From an uncultured Anaerolineae bacterium (GTDB lineage Bacteria > Chloroflexota > Anaerolineae > Aggregatilineales > Phototrophicaceae): a stretch of DNA of 64,000 nt. This document shows positions 24,363 to 33,632 of this stretch, piece after piece. The stretch's first letter is position 1, and every line of letters starts with the position of its first letter. Where the stretch lies: assembly GCA_934216615.1 (NCBI GenBank), contig CAKQCB010000001.1:310001-374000 (forward strand), given 5' to 3'. A program made the position numbers and the translations under genes. Under the pieces are notes generated by a model. It ran no database searches. It worked only from the letters and a program-made list of their open reading frames with translations, and was not told the DNA's origin.

Positions 24363-25835
24363 TTATTCAGTAATGAACCACTTCGCAAACAAGTCATCCC
24401 AAACGCCTGTTGCGATCAGCCAATCCATTCCTGCATTGACAGGTTCAACAAGGTCGCTTCCGGGTGGGAAGGCAAAGGCCAACCCTTCGATACCCGTGAG
24501 AGATTCTTCGAGGGTGCGCATCGCGCCACGTTCACGAACCAGACCATCAGCCGCAGGGCGGTCAACCACCACCGCGTCCACGTCATCGGAAAGCAGGGCT
24601 TCGACTGCTGCAGGGAATAGGTCAAAGCTGAGGGTGTTTTCTGCGCCAAACAGCTCATGCGCGGTTTGTTCGTTGGTCGTGCCGATTTGGGTTCCCACAA
24701 TGAAGTCACCCAAAGCGATCAGTTCTTCAGCGGTGGAGAATCGATCTTCACCTTCACGAACTAACAGGGTCACATCATAGGATTGGTAGAGTTGCGAGAA
24801 GTCTACGCTCTCATCACGTTCTTCGGTGTAGGTGATGCCGTCAGCGGCAACATCCACTTCGCCGTTTGAAACTGCGATCAACATGCCGTCCCATGCCATT
24901 TCAACAAAGACAGGCGTGCAGTTGATCACTTCGCAAATGGCAATGAATGTGTCGTAGTCCCAACCGACCGCTTCACCATCTTCATTGATTAAGCTATAGG
25001 GGGGATAGGCATTTTCAATCGCAATCGTCACTTCGCGCCCTTCAAGATCGGGAGCATCTGCAACTTCAAACCAACGGGTATACAGTTGATCCCAACGTCC
25101 ACTTTCGGTCAACGCAGTCATCGCCGCATTGACAGGTTCAACTAAGTCACTACCGATCGGGAAGGCAAAGGCCAACCCTTCGATACCCGTGAGAGATTCT
25201 TCGAGGGTGCGCATCGCGCCACGTTCACGAACCAGACCATCAGCCGCAGGGCGGTCAACCACCACCGCGTCCACGTCATCGGAAAGCAGGGCTTCGACTG
25301 CCGCAGGGAACAGGTCAAAGCTGAGGGTGTTTTCTGCGCCAAATAGTTCATGCGCGGTTTGTTCGTTGGTCGTACCAATTTGGGTTCCCACAATGAAGTC
25401 ACCCAAGGCGATCAGTTCTTCAGAATTAGAGAAGCGGTCTTCACCTTCACGAACCAACAGGGTCACGTCATAGGCTTGATACAGTTGGGAGAAATCCACG
25501 CTTTGAGCACGTTCTTCGGTGTAGGTGATGCCGTCAGCGGCAATATCCACTTCACCATTAGAAACTGCGATCAACATGCCGTCCCATGCCATTTCAACAA
25601 AGACAGGGGTGCAGTTGATCAATGCGCAGATGTCGCGGAAGGTGTCATAGTCCCAACCAACCGCTTCACCATCTTCATTGATTAAGCTATAGGGAGGATA
25701 GGCATTTTCAATCGCAATCGTAACCTCACGTCCTTCAAGGTCTGGTAATTCACCAGCATCTTGTGCGGCAACGGCAAAAGAAGTTGCCAAAAGTGCAGTG
25801 GTCATAAAACCAGCTTGCAACATTTTGTTGCGCAT
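24363..25835 (-). CDS. Tandem-duplicated amino-acid binding protein (two SBP_bac_3 domains)
   Basis: Periplasmic-type solute-binding protein for the adjacent polar amino-acid transporter. A signal peptide (MRNKM..., cleavage near FAVAAQ) lacks a lipobox Cys. Two complete family-3 domains follow, residues 32-262 and 263-490, each beginning DLEGREVTIAIENAYPPYS and carrying EMAWDGMLIAVSNGEVD, ADGITYTEER and the GTQIGTTNEQTAHE ligand loop. By eye about 24 of 228 residues differ, mostly at the C-terminal end and near FRDICAL/FIAICEV. GGAG precedes the ATG. Tandem binding domains occur in some Gram-positive transporters (GlnPQ), where they are fused to the permease. Here they form one free secreted chain. 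Confidence 0.95.
   Translation of the reverse strand: MRNKMLQAGFMTTALLATSFAVAAQDAGELPDLEGREVTIAIENAYPPYSLINEDGEAVGWDYDTFRDICALINCTPVFVEMAWDGMLIAVSNGEVDIAADGITYTEERAQSVDFSQLYQAYDVTLLVREGEDRFSNSEELIALGDFIVGTQIGTTNEQTAHELFGAENTLSFDLFPAAVEALLSDDVDAVVVDRPAADGLVRERGAMRTLEESLTGIEGLAFAFPIGSDLVEPVNAAMTALTESGRWDQLYTRWFEVADAPDLEGREVTIAIENAYPPYSLINEDGEAVGWDYDTFIAICEVINCTPVFVEMAWDGMLIAVSNGEVDVAADGITYTEERDESVDFSQLYQSYDVTLLVREGEDRFSTAEELIALGDFIVGTQIGTTNEQTAHELFGAENTLSFDLFPAAVEALLSDDVDAVVVDRPAADGLVRERGAMRTLEESLTGIEGLAFAFPPGSDLVEPVNAGMDWLIATGVWDDLFAKWFITE
24366..25742 (-). repeat. 693-bp in-frame tandem repeat inside the binding-protein gene
   Basis: Copy 1 spans 25050-25742 and copy 2 spans 24366-25049, giving a period of exactly 693 bases (231 codons). 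Long stretches are identical at the DNA level (for example 24466-24600 against 25159-25293). Elsewhere the changes are mainly synonymous. This indicates a recent duplication or ongoing gene conversion. Confidence 0.95.
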
Positions 25836-25888
25836 AGCGTTTCTCCTAAATTAAATATAGTGAATTTATATTAAATGCTACTTGCGCG

Positions 25889-25918
25889 ATTATAGTGCAA
25901 AATGATGTTCTTCCCCAA
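25889..25918 (-). promoter_or_regulatory. Probable promoter of the amino-acid transporter operon
   Basis: On the minus strand TATAAT (plus-strand 25889-25894) is preceded at 18 bases by TTGGGG (25913-25918). The start codon is 53 bases downstream, with TTAGGAGAAA before it. The leader is very AT-rich. Confidence 0.45.
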
Positions 25919-25962
25919 TTGCATGAAATGCTGAAAAAAAGGCCATCTTCACATTGCAATTT

Positions 25963-26724
25963 TCACAGGGACTTCTGTAAATGATAGATGCCGCCATCCT
26001 CTTGCGACGTGAAATTTATTGCTTGGTATCCATTTTTAAAGGCGGTCGTAAAGATTTCGCGCACGGAAAGTCGCCACTGGATGGGGTTTTGCAACCTGCG
26101 AGGAATATAGACACCAATTACATCTTGGTTTTCGATGAATTCTGGGTGTGTTTCCCCAACTTGGTCGAGGATTAAATAATTAGGACACGCTTGGTCCGGC
26201 TTATGCCCGCTACTGCGGTTTACGACGGGGGGAGAGTCGAGCAACCAGCGGACTTCAAGACGGTCAGATGGGGTGTTCGTGTTGATCGAATCGTTCGTTG
26301 AACCATAAAAGTCGATATGGTACACATTGGAGATCACCCCAAGACGGTTAAAGTTGAAGTTTGCATTCCCGCGAACAATCGGGTCAAACGTCCAGCGAAT
26401 TTCTTTATACCCGTTTTCAATCGCCCATAGACGCTGTTGTTGTTTGAGCTGAAACCCAATATTTTGATCTTGATGTGACTTCTTCACGCCGGCCATGTGC
26501 GACCATAAATACACGTCACCATTACGGAAGCCGGGGAAGCCTACGGCAAAACCCACCAAACGATCATTGTCATAAGCGCCCACGCTGACCCCGCCGTTGA
26601 CGCTGATTGCCCGTAAATGGCTAGAGGGGAGCGTATGCCGTTCAAACGTTCCCCATACTTCCATTTCAAGGTCAACCACTTTTTCAAATTCTTCAACTGA
26701 ATCTAAAATGCGATATTCAATCAT
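25963..26724 (-). CDS. GNAT-superfamily acetyltransferase-like protein (COG3375 type)
   Basis: 253 residues resembling the predicted GNAT proteins of the COG3375 group, whose substrate is unknown. The N-terminal acyl-CoA domain has LVGFAVGFPGFRNGDVYLWSHMAGV and a CoA-loop-like VKKSHQDQNIGFQLKQQQR, followed by GYKEIRWTFDPIVRGNANFNFNRLG, a block characteristic of this group. The C-terminal third (VRWLLDS and onward) is specific to it. TAGGTCGG precedes the ATG. It directly abuts the stop of the upstream small membrane protein gene on the same strand. Start and family are well supported; the acceptor molecule is not. Confidence 0.85.
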   Translation of the reverse strand: MIEYRILDSVEEFEKVVDLEMEVWGTFERHTLPSSHLRAISVNGGVSVGAYDNDRLVGFAVGFPGFRNGDVYLWSHMAGVKKSHQDQNIGFQLKQQQRLWAIENGYKEIRWTFDPIVRGNANFNFNRLGVISNVYHIDFYGSTNDSINTNTPSDRLEVRWLLDSPPVVNRSSGHKPDQACPNYLILDQVGETHPEFIENQDVIGVYIPRRLQNPIQWRLSVREIFTTAFKNGYQAINFTSQEDGGIYHLQKSL

Positions 26725-26973
26725 TTACCGACCTAAAGGCTCTACAAGCATAATGCCAATCAATGCAATGATAATGCCTAAATGATGAGTAATTGTCCAA
26801 ATCCAATCTAAGAGTGGAGTAGGGGAAGCGGTATTTATGAGGCTGACAATAAAGCTCACGATCACCAACCCGATACCAATCATGATGGCTAACCCGCGTT
26901 GTTTCGCCATACGTGCAGAGAAACTTTCGAGAAATGTAGCAATCCCTTTAGACCGATCCACTTTTCTTAGCAT
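26725..26973 (-). CDS. Small two-helix membrane protein
   Basis: 82 residues. A charged N-terminus (MLRKVDRSKGIATFLESF) precedes one helix near residues 27-46 and another near 57-78 separated by a short loop. No family is recognised. GAGGAATC precedes the ATG. It sits between hflX (24 bases upstream) and the acetyltransferase gene, and its stop touches the ATG of the latter, so it is translated from the same message. Considered real because of spacing, ribosome site and coding frame continuity. Confidence 0.65.
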   Translation of the reverse strand: MLRKVDRSKGIATFLESFSARMAKQRGLAIMIGIGLVIVSFIVSLINTASPTPLLDWIWTITHHLGIIIALIGIMLVEPLGR

Positions 26974-26997
26974 CTGATTCCTCTTGTGTGAACTGCG

Positions 26998-28341
26998 CTA
27001 TTTTTGATAGGGCTTAAATTGTTCATATAATGCGGCGGGGAGCTGAACCGTAATTTCCATCCCCGCTTCTGTATGCTGACGTTCACTCACGCTCGCCATC
27101 TCATGCAGTCTCGAAACTAAATCCCCGCGATCATACGGAATGACCAACGTGACTTCATACAGCGATGCTTTGAGCGCATTCTCAACTTGCTCAAGCAGTT
27201 CTGTAATCCCCTGCTTCTTGAGCGCAGAAACCGCCACAGAAGCCGCATAACGTGAAGTATCCACTTCGGGCAGGGGCGCATCCCCCCATTGATCAACTTT
27301 ATTCCAGACGAGGATGCGCGGGATCGGCGGGACATCCAGTTCAGCAAGGGTATCTTCTACCGTTTCGATATGCTCTTTGACGTTGGGATGGTTTACATCC
27401 ACAACTTCGAGCAGAATAGTCGCTTCAGAAATTTCTTCCAGTGTTGCGCGGAAGGCGGCGATCAGCGTTGTCGGCAGTTTCTGAATAAAGCCTACCGTGT
27501 CTGATAACAAGGCCTGTCGTCCTGAAGGCAAAGTCACACGGCGCGTTGTAGGATCTAACGTCGCAAATAACTGATCTGCAATATAAACATCGGCACCTGT
27601 CAACGCATTGAGTAGGGTCGATTTACCCGCATTCGTATAACCCACTAAAGCGATGATGGGCAGGCCAGTTTGCTCACGTTGTTTTCGGTGACGTCCTCGA
27701 TGTGAACGTACAAGCTCTAATTCTTCCCGTAGCTGAGTGATCTTGTGGCGAATTTCACGGCGGTCTACTTCAAGCTGGGTTTCACCCGGCCCACGCAGCC
27801 CAACACCACCAGACCCACCCCGCGCCCCCGCACCACCGCTCTGGCGAGCAAGATGTGTCCACATGCGGGTTAAACGGGGTAGGCGATATTCATATTGGGC
27901 GAGCTGAACTTGTAACGCGCCTTCATGCGTTTGTGCATGTTGAGCGAAAATATCCAAGATCAGTGCCGAACGATCTAATACTTTAATGTTTTCCCCGAAA
28001 CGCCGTTCCAACTCACGTTGATGACGTGGAGAAAGTTCATCATCAAAAATTACAGTTTGAGCATTAATCGCAATAATCGTCTCTTTTATTTCATCCACTT
28101 TACCCGAGCCGATGAAGGTTGATGGCTCAATTTGTGCTACGTTCTGGGTTGCTTCGCCAACCACTTCCATTCCGGCTGTTTCGGCCAGCAATTTAAGTTC
28201 GTCGAGCGAGTCGCGTATTTCTAAAAGGGGACGAGCGCCTTTGATCGCCACGCCCACCACAAAGGCGCGTTCAGGCTCGGTTGTATTTGATTTTAAATGA
28301 CCTTCACGTAATTCGTTTTCGTAATCGTTATTTTCTTGCAT
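26998..28341 (-). CDS. hflX: GTPase HflX
   Basis: Ribosome-associated GTPase that splits stalled or hibernating ribosomes under stress. The N-terminal HflX domain has VVGEATQNVAQIEPSTFIGSGK, VIFDDELSPRHQRELE and RSALILDIFAQHAQTHEG. The linker GPGETQLEVDRREIRHKI is diagnostic. The G domain has GYTNAGKST (G1), DPTTRR (G2), DTVGF (G3) and NKVD (G4). Length 447 is slightly above the norm because of a C-terminal domain. The ATG overlaps the aminotransferase stop by 14 bases, so it belongs to a trmFO-aminotransferase-hflX run. Confidence 0.96.
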   Translation of the reverse strand: MQENNDYENELREGHLKSNTTEPERAFVVGVAIKGARPLLEIRDSLDELKLLAETAGMEVVGEATQNVAQIEPSTFIGSGKVDEIKETIIAINAQTVIFDDELSPRHQRELERRFGENIKVLDRSALILDIFAQHAQTHEGALQVQLAQYEYRLPRLTRMWTHLARQSGGAGARGGSGGVGLRGPGETQLEVDRREIRHKITQLREELELVRSHRGRHRKQREQTGLPIIALVGYTNAGKSTLLNALTGADVYIADQLFATLDPTTRRVTLPSGRQALLSDTVGFIQKLPTTLIAAFRATLEEISEATILLEVVDVNHPNVKEHIETVEDTLAELDVPPIPRILVWNKVDQWGDAPLPEVDTSRYAASVAVSALKKQGITELLEQVENALKASLYEVTLVIPYDRGDLVSRLHEMASVSERQHTEAGMEITVQLPAALYEQFKPYQK

Positions 28342-29497
28342 AGGCTGCTTTCATGCGTTCCAACGCGACAGCAAGGCGGTCATTAGGAACGCTTAAACTC
28401 ATTCGGACATAATGTTCACCCCCGGGGCCATACATACTTCCGGGAGCCATCGAGACATGCGCGTTGACGAGCATATTCTCTACATAGTCAGCCCCATTTC
28501 CTGAATCGACCTTTGCCCAAACATAGAGTGAGCCTTTGGGTTTTTCTGCGGTTAGGCCGATATGGGGTAGGGCTTCAAGGATCAAATCACGGCGATCTTG
28601 ATACACCTGATTGCGCTCATCAATCCATGCTTGCGTAGTCTGTTCTAACGCGGCAATTCCGGCATCGTAAACGGCTTGGAAGTGACCACTGTCTATATTA
28701 CTCTTGACGGTGAGCAAATGTTGAATCGCTTCGGCATGACCCACAGCAGCGCCTAAGCGCCAACCGGCCATGTTGTAGGTCTTTGAAAATGAGATGAATT
28801 CGACTGCATGATTGAGCGCGTTCGGAACCCCTAAAGCACTTCCAGCGACATACCCATCATAGGTGACATCGACATAGGGATTATCTGATGCCAGCAGAAT
28901 ATCGTGTTCTGCGCAGAAATTGACCACGCGTTCATAAAATGATTGATCGACGGTGACGCCTGTGGGGTTCGAAGGGTAATTCACCCACAGCAATTTGGCT
29001 TTTTTGAGTGTGTCGGCAGGGATTTCATCGAGTGCGGGCAGAAAACCATTTTCAGCAGGAACCGGAATCCATGCGACCTCACCCCCTGCGATTAGAGTTC
29101 CCATCGCATACGATGGATAGCCAATTTCAGGGACAAGTGCGACATCGCCTTTATCGACGTAGGCTAATGCGAGATTAACAATCCCTTCTTTACTACCCAT
29201 GAGGGGAAGCACCTGTGTTTCAGGGTCAACCTCAATTCCAAAGCGGGTTTGATAATACCCTGCAACGGCGCGCCGAAATTCTGGGGTGCCTTTATAGCCC
29301 GCATAGCCATGATGCCCCGCTTTTTCGGCCGAACGGCTGAGCGCTTCCACCACAAAGGGTGCTGGAGGCAGGTCTGGACTGCCCACATCAAGGTTGATAA
29401 TGTCGATGCCTTGCGCTTTGAGTGCCCGAATGCGTTGATTGATCAACGCAAACGGATAAGGGGGCAATTTTTGAAGACGTGCTGCTGGGTGTGTCAC
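28328..29497 (-). CDS. PLP-dependent class I aminotransferase (LL-DAP/alanine type)
   Basis: Fold-type I aminotransferase in the group that includes LL-diaminopimelate aminotransferase and alanine/aspartate transaminases. The pyridoxal-phosphate Lys is in SFSKTYNMAGWRLG; NYPSNPTG and SDNPYVDVTYDG bind the cofactor; RMSLSVPNDRL carries the substrate-carboxylate Arg. The start is set at a GTG (VTHPAARLQKLPPYPF) with AAGAAAGG upstream, giving 389 residues. A TTG at 29524 lacks a ribosome site. It lies between trmFO and hflX. LL-DAP aminotransferase would provide a lysine/peptidoglycan route, but the exact substrate cannot be told from sequence alone. Confidence 0.88.
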   Translation of the reverse strand: MTHPAARLQKLPPYPFALINQRIRALKAQGIDIINLDVGSPDLPPAPFVVEALSRSAEKAGHHGYAGYKGTPEFRRAVAGYYQTRFGIEVDPETQVLPLMGSKEGIVNLALAYVDKGDVALVPEIGYPSYAMGTLIAGGEVAWIPVPAENGFLPALDEIPADTLKKAKLLWVNYPSNPTGVTVDQSFYERVVNFCAEHDILLASDNPYVDVTYDGYVAGSALGVPNALNHAVEFISFSKTYNMAGWRLGAAVGHAEAIQHLLTVKSNIDSGHFQAVYDAGIAALEQTTQAWIDERNQVYQDRRDLILEALPHIGLTAEKPKGSLYVWAKVDSGNGADYVENMLVNAHVSMAPGSMYGPGGEHYVRMSLSVPNDRLAVALERMKAAYARK

Positions 29498-29520
29498 GAA
29501 AAAACCTTTCTTGAAGTACG

Positions 29521-30885
29521 TCAACCAAGAATCACATCTGTGATCGGTTGCATTTGTGAATCGTCGGCTTCAATAATGGAAGCCTTCATCGCTTCCGTCG
29601 CGCGATCCACATAGGCCATATAGCGTTGCCTTTTATCCTTCACATGTTCAGGTAATTCCGGCAAGATCCCAAAATTTGCCTTCATCGGCTGGAAGTGTTT
29701 AGGCTCTGCATGTGTAACATAATGACACAAACTCCCCAGCATTGTAACCTGTGGAACCGTCCATTCTGGTAAATTATCCAATTCGCGAGCGAGGTTGACT
29801 GCGGCAACCAAGCCTGTCGCTACATTTCCCATATAGCCTTCTACCCCTGTGATCTGTCCCCCAAAATACAGCGGTGTCGGATGATTCCGAAAACGCATGG
29901 TGGGGTTGAGCAGGGTAGGGGAATTGATGAAGGTGTTGCGATGCATCACACCCATACGCACAAACTCGGCGTTTTCTAAGCCGGGGATTAAATGAAGAAT
30001 TTCCTTCTGCGTACCCCACTTGATATTGGTTTGAAAGCCGACCATGTTGTATAAACTGCCTGTCAAGTTATCTCTACGCAGTTGAACGACGGCGTGCGGT
30101 CTGCGTCCGGTACGGGGGTCACGTAACCCAACAGGGCGCATCGGGCCGAAGGCTAAGGTTTCACGCCCGCGTTTTGCCATCTGTTCAATAGGTAAACAAC
30201 CTTCAAAAAAGTTTGGATCATCTTTTTCGAAGTCGCGCAGTTGGGTGGTTTCAGCCTCGATGAGCGCATCAATAAAACGCTCGTATTCCTCTTTATTCAT
30301 CGGGCAGTTGATGTAGTCGCCTTCTTCGGTATCGCCCCGTTCATAACGGTTGCCGACGAATGCCAACGACATATCAATACTTTCGGCGGTGATGATTGGC
30401 GCAATTGCATCATAAAAATGTAGATACTTTTGGCCTGTTAATTCTGCGATTTTCTCCGCCAGCGCATCTGACGTCAGCGGGCCGGTGGCAATCAATGTTG
30501 GCGTGTCGGGAATATGCGTCAGTTCTTCACGAATCAGACGAATATTCGGGTTTGAGGCGATAGCCGAGGTCACCCTTTGCGCAAAGGCCTCACGATCAAC
30601 CGCGAGCGCTCCACCCGCTGGCAGTGCGGACATTTCGGCACAATGTAAAAGGAGTGAGCCAAGCAAGTCGAGTTCGGTTTTGAGCAGGCCAGAAGCACGA
30701 TCCGGCAGTTTTGAACCAAAAGAATTACTACAGACAAGCTCGCTCAAACGATCAGAAACGTGTGCCCCCGTGGTACGTACTGGACGCATCTCGTATAAAT
30801 CGACCTTAAAGCCCCGTTGGGCAAGCTGCCAAGCGGCTTCTGAACCCGCAAGCCCACCACCGACAACCGTTACAACTCTTTCCAT
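29521..30885 (-). CDS. trmFO: tRNA (uracil-54-C5)-methyltransferase TrmFO, folate/FAD-dependent
   Basis: Makes ribothymidine at position 54 of tRNA using methylenetetrahydrofolate and FADH2. The N-terminal FAD loop is [16 protein letters not shown], followed by [23 protein letters not shown] and the diagnostic [13 protein letters not shown] and [11 protein letters not shown]. Later blocks [31 protein letters not shown] and [19 protein letters not shown] are TrmFO-specific. At 454 residues it is full length. It lies within a housekeeping run followed by the aminotransferase. Confidence 0.97.
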   Translation of the reverse strand: MERVVTVVGGGLAGSEAAWQLAQRGFKVDLYEMRPVRTTGAHVSDRLSELVCSNSFGSKLPDRASGLLKTELDLLGSLLLHCAEMSALPAGGALAVDREAFAQRVTSAIASNPNIRLIREELTHIPDTPTLIATGPLTSDALAEKIAELTGQKYLHFYDAIAPIITAESIDMSLAFVGNRYERGDTEEGDYINCPMNKEEYERFIDALIEAETTQLRDFEKDDPNFFEGCLPIEQMAKRGRETLAFGPMRPVGLRDPRTGRRPHAVVQLRRDNLTGSLYNMVGFQTNIKWGTQKEILHLIPGLENAEFVRMGVMHRNTFINSPTLLNPTMRFRNHPTPLYFGGQITGVEGYMGNVATGLVAAVNLARELDNLPEWTVPQVTMLGSLCHYVTHAEPKHFQPMKANFGILPELPEHVKDKRQRYMAYVDRATEAMKASIIEADDSQMQPITDVILG

Positions 30886-30923
30886 TAGAATTTTTCTTCT
30901 CTCTACTCACGTAATTGCGAAGG

Positions 30924-32180
30924 CTAAGAACCGGCTTGTACCGACGCAATCGCTTGTTGATGATATTGACGTAAATTTTCGACATTTGCCCCATTAAGAG
31001 GGGATAGTTCCAGCGCTTTTTCATAGGCATCGACGGCAGAACTGTATTTGCCAAGTGAGTACCAGGCGTTGCCTAATACATAATAGATACGGTAGTCGTC
31101 GATGTCATAGTTTTCAGCGCTTGCGACTTTTAACAGCATTTCTATAGAAGCGACAGTCTGCTTAAAATCGCCCATTTCATAGTAGTTTCGCGCAAGCCGA
31201 TAATACAAGGACATTTCCCACGGATGATAGGGGTTGTATTTTAGTGTCAACCGATAGGCATCTACCGCTGATTTATACTGTTCGATGCGGGAATAAGCGT
31301 CGCCTAACATTTCATGCACTCTTGACCATGTCACATCCACGCCGACCGGACGACGCGAATTTTGGATGAACTGGTTCAGATAATAAATCGCCTCTGTTTC
31401 GCGACCTTCCATATCAGAAGCGATTTCGCCCGCTTTTAACAAGGCATCCACAAGGCCAATTTTGGTATCACCACCATCCATCGCCGCGATTTTAACCGCT
31501 GTATCAATCGCCTCTAAAGCATGATCATGTTCGTTATTTTCACGATATATTTTCCCTCTTAGCGTATGGACTTGCGCTAACCACAACTGTGGCTCATCCG
31601 CAGGGTAGGTATCAATCGCCTTGTTGAGAAAAGCAATCGCCTGTTGCAAGTTTCGCGACTCGTAGAAAGCGATAAAGCCTAAGCGCTCATAACAAAATGA
31701 AGTTAATGACCTGATCGTGCTTGCGGACATGAGCGCGTTTGTAAAACATTGGATCGCTTCTTCGATGTGATTTTCAGTGAGAACCACCCGTCCAAACTGA
31801 TAATAGACCCATCCTAAGTTTTCATAGTTTGGAAAGTTCAAGATGATCTTGTTATATGCCGCCAGCGCATGTGCGGTATCCGCACGATCTGCAAAGCCGA
31901 CACTTGCCAGTTCAAAATGACCAAAATAACAATCGCCTAGAAGCTCCAGCATATGCGGCTGCTCAAACCGTTCCGGCGCAATCGATTGCGCGACGGCAAG
32001 GTCTGCCAGCGCGTCATCAAGGCGGGCGCTGACAAGGCGCACCCGCGCACGATAAATGAGCAAATCCACTTCTGGAATCGGTTGGCTTTCGTCGCGTAAA
32101 TAACGCGCAATGGTGGTTTCAGCTTTTTTTATGTCTCGCTGGAGGATCATTTCTTCCAACGCTTGAATAGAATCGTTCAT
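30924..32180 (-). CDS. Tetratricopeptide-repeat protein
   Basis: 418-residue soluble protein made almost entirely of helical TPR-like repeats. Clear examples are YQFGRVVLTENHIEEAIQ, YERLGFIAFYESRNLQQA, LGDAYSRIEQYKSAVDAYR, YRLARNYYEMGDFKQTV and LGNAWYSLGKYSSAVDAYE. No signal peptide, membrane helix or catalytic domain is present, so it is probably a cytoplasmic adaptor. It is transcribed toward trmFO with a 38-base gap. Upstream lies the fabF terminator, so it must have its own promoter. Confidence 0.88.
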   Translation of the reverse strand: MNDSIQALEEMILQRDIKKAETTIARYLRDESQPIPEVDLLIYRARVRLVSARLDDALADLAVAQSIAPERFEQPHMLELLGDCYFGHFELASVGFADRADTAHALAAYNKIILNFPNYENLGWVYYQFGRVVLTENHIEEAIQCFTNALMSASTIRSLTSFCYERLGFIAFYESRNLQQAIAFLNKAIDTYPADEPQLWLAQVHTLRGKIYRENNEHDHALEAIDTAVKIAAMDGGDTKIGLVDALLKAGEIASDMEGRETEAIYYLNQFIQNSRRPVGVDVTWSRVHEMLGDAYSRIEQYKSAVDAYRLTLKYNPYHPWEMSLYYRLARNYYEMGDFKQTVASIEMLLKVASAENYDIDDYRIYYVLGNAWYSLGKYSSAVDAYEKALELSPLNGANVENLRQYHQQAIASVQAGS

Positions 32181-32228
32181 TCCATAGCCATATCAAATAA
32201 ACGCATCAATAGGGCTATTATAACGGCT

Positions 32229-32260
32229 AAAAAAAAGCGCGTGAGAATATTCTCACGCGC
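32229..32260 (-). terminator. Rho-independent terminator of fabF
   Basis: On the minus strand a perfect GCGCGTGAGAAT/ATTCTCACGCGC palindrome (32237-32260) is followed by a run of eight T. It lies 27 bases past the fabF stop, separating fabF from the TPR gene. Confidence 0.92.
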
Positions 32261-32286
32261 TAGAATGAAGTACGGCTGTGAAAGGC

Positions 32287-33549
32287 TTAGATTTTACCTA
32301 AGACAATCGATGCGTTTTGCCCACCGAGGCCGAAGCTGTTTGACAAAATTCGCTTCAATCCCTTAAATTCACGCGCGACGTTCGGCACGTAATCCAGATC
32401 ACATTCTGGGTCGGGGGTTTCGTAGTTGATCGTCGGGTGAATCACTTGGTCAACAAGGCTCATCACACAAGCGATGATTTCGATGGCTCCCGAAGCGCCC
32501 AACGCATGACCTAACATGCTCTTACTGGAACTAATCGGAATGTTGTAGGCGTGTTCGCCGAAAACTTTCTTGATCGCCAGCGTTTCCATCGCATCGTTGG
32601 CTTGGGTCGAGGTGCCATGCGCGTTGATGTATTGAATTTCATCAATGCCCACATGCGCATCTGCAAGTGCCCATTTCATCGAACGGGTGGCGCCCCCTGC
32701 TTCAGGGTCGAGCGCGGCGACATGGAAAGCATCGGACGAGGTTGCATACCCTAAGACTTCGGCATAAATACGCGCGCCCCGTTTGATCGCGTGGGCGAGG
32801 CTTTCTAAGACCATCACACCACCGCCTTCACTGTAGACAAACCCGTTTCGGTTTTTATCGAACGGACGGCATGCCTTTTCAGGGTTGTCATTAAAACCTG
32901 TGGACAGCGCATCCATCGCTTCAAAACCTGCCATCGCATAATCTTGCAGGACGGCTTCAACCCCACCGGTGATGACCATGTCTGCACGACCCAGCTTGAT
33001 GAGTTCACTCGCGTCACCGGGCGCTTGGGTGCCTGCCGCACAGGCCGTTGAGGTTGTGCTTAAAGGGCCTAACGCGCGCAAGAATTTACTGACGTGATGG
33101 CTGGGCATGTTCGGCAAAGAGTTGACCAACATCAAGGGGTTGGGTTTCTTAAAACCTGATGTTTTATAGCGGTATTCGCTTTGCTCGGCGAGTTCGTGAG
33201 AACCCAAGCTGGTGCCGAGTAGAACGCCAACGCGCTCCCCTTCATTTTCGATGTCACCAATGGTGATGCCCGCATCTTCAATGGCGCGCGCGGCTGCGAC
33301 CACTGCAAATTGAGATGCACGACCCATACGGCGCGCTTCTTTATGTTCGATGTATTCACCCGGGTCAAAATTGCGGACTTCACCGCCAATTTTCACAGGG
33401 ACATGTTCGATATCGATCGTTTCTAAACGGCGAATGCCCGATTTACCATTCTTTAGATTTTCCCATAGGCTTTTCACGGGGCCGTGTGCGGTCACTGCGC
33501 CTAGACCTGTGATGACAACCCGAGGGCGACCATTTCTTAGCAATTCCAT
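32287..33549 (-). CDS. fabF: Beta-ketoacyl-ACP synthase II
   Basis: Condensing enzyme that elongates acyl-ACP with malonyl-ACP. The catalytic triad is complete: Cys170 in STTSTACAAGTQAPGDAS, His in YINAHGTSTQANDA and His in SSSKSMLGHALGASGA, with GFVYSEGGGVMVLE and SNSFGLGGQNAS also present. Length 420 fits FabF (thiolase fold). It is downstream of plsX on the same strand with an 83-base gap containing a hairpin. The acyl carrier protein it uses is encoded at 3051-3290. Confidence 0.97.
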   Translation of the reverse strand: MELLRNGRPRVVITGLGAVTAHGPVKSLWENLKNGKSGIRRLETIDIEHVPVKIGGEVRNFDPGEYIEHKEARRMGRASQFAVVAAARAIEDAGITIGDIENEGERVGVLLGTSLGSHELAEQSEYRYKTSGFKKPNPLMLVNSLPNMPSHHVSKFLRALGPLSTTSTACAAGTQAPGDASELIKLGRADMVITGGVEAVLQDYAMAGFEAMDALSTGFNDNPEKACRPFDKNRNGFVYSEGGGVMVLESLAHAIKRGARIYAEVLGYATSSDAFHVAALDPEAGGATRSMKWALADAHVGIDEIQYINAHGTSTQANDAMETLAIKKVFGEHAYNIPISSSKSMLGHALGASGAIEIIACVMSLVDQVIHPTINYETPDPECDLDYVPNVAREFKGLKRILSNSFGLGGQNASIVLGKI

Positions 33550-33561
33550 AATTTTACTGTC

Positions 33562-33582
33562 CGCAGTTTACTAAAAACTGCG
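33562..33582. promoter_or_regulatory. Inverted repeat in the fabF leader
   Basis: CGCAGTTT and AAACTGCG (8 bp, 5-base loop) lie 13 bases upstream of the fabF ATG, where the ribosome site would be expected; no good Shine-Dalgarno is visible outside it. It could be an operator or an RNA hairpin limiting fabF translation. There is no T-run, so it is not a plain terminator. Confidence 0.4.
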
Positions 33583-33632
33583 CTCCTCTCTTAGAAATCA
33601 AGTGGTTGAACGCGATTTTTACCAGTAAGGCT

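Noticed and set aside
24373..25473. Two near-identical antisense open frames (24373-24780 and 25129-25473) opposite the binding-protein gene.
   Set aside because: Their similarity only reflects the tandem duplication of the sense gene. Both are Ser/Arg-rich shadows without start signals.
30485..30997. A 170-codon frame antisense to trmFO.
   Set aside because: trmFO motifs are continuous on the other strand; this frame has no recognisable domain and spans the intergenic gap and neighbouring gene.
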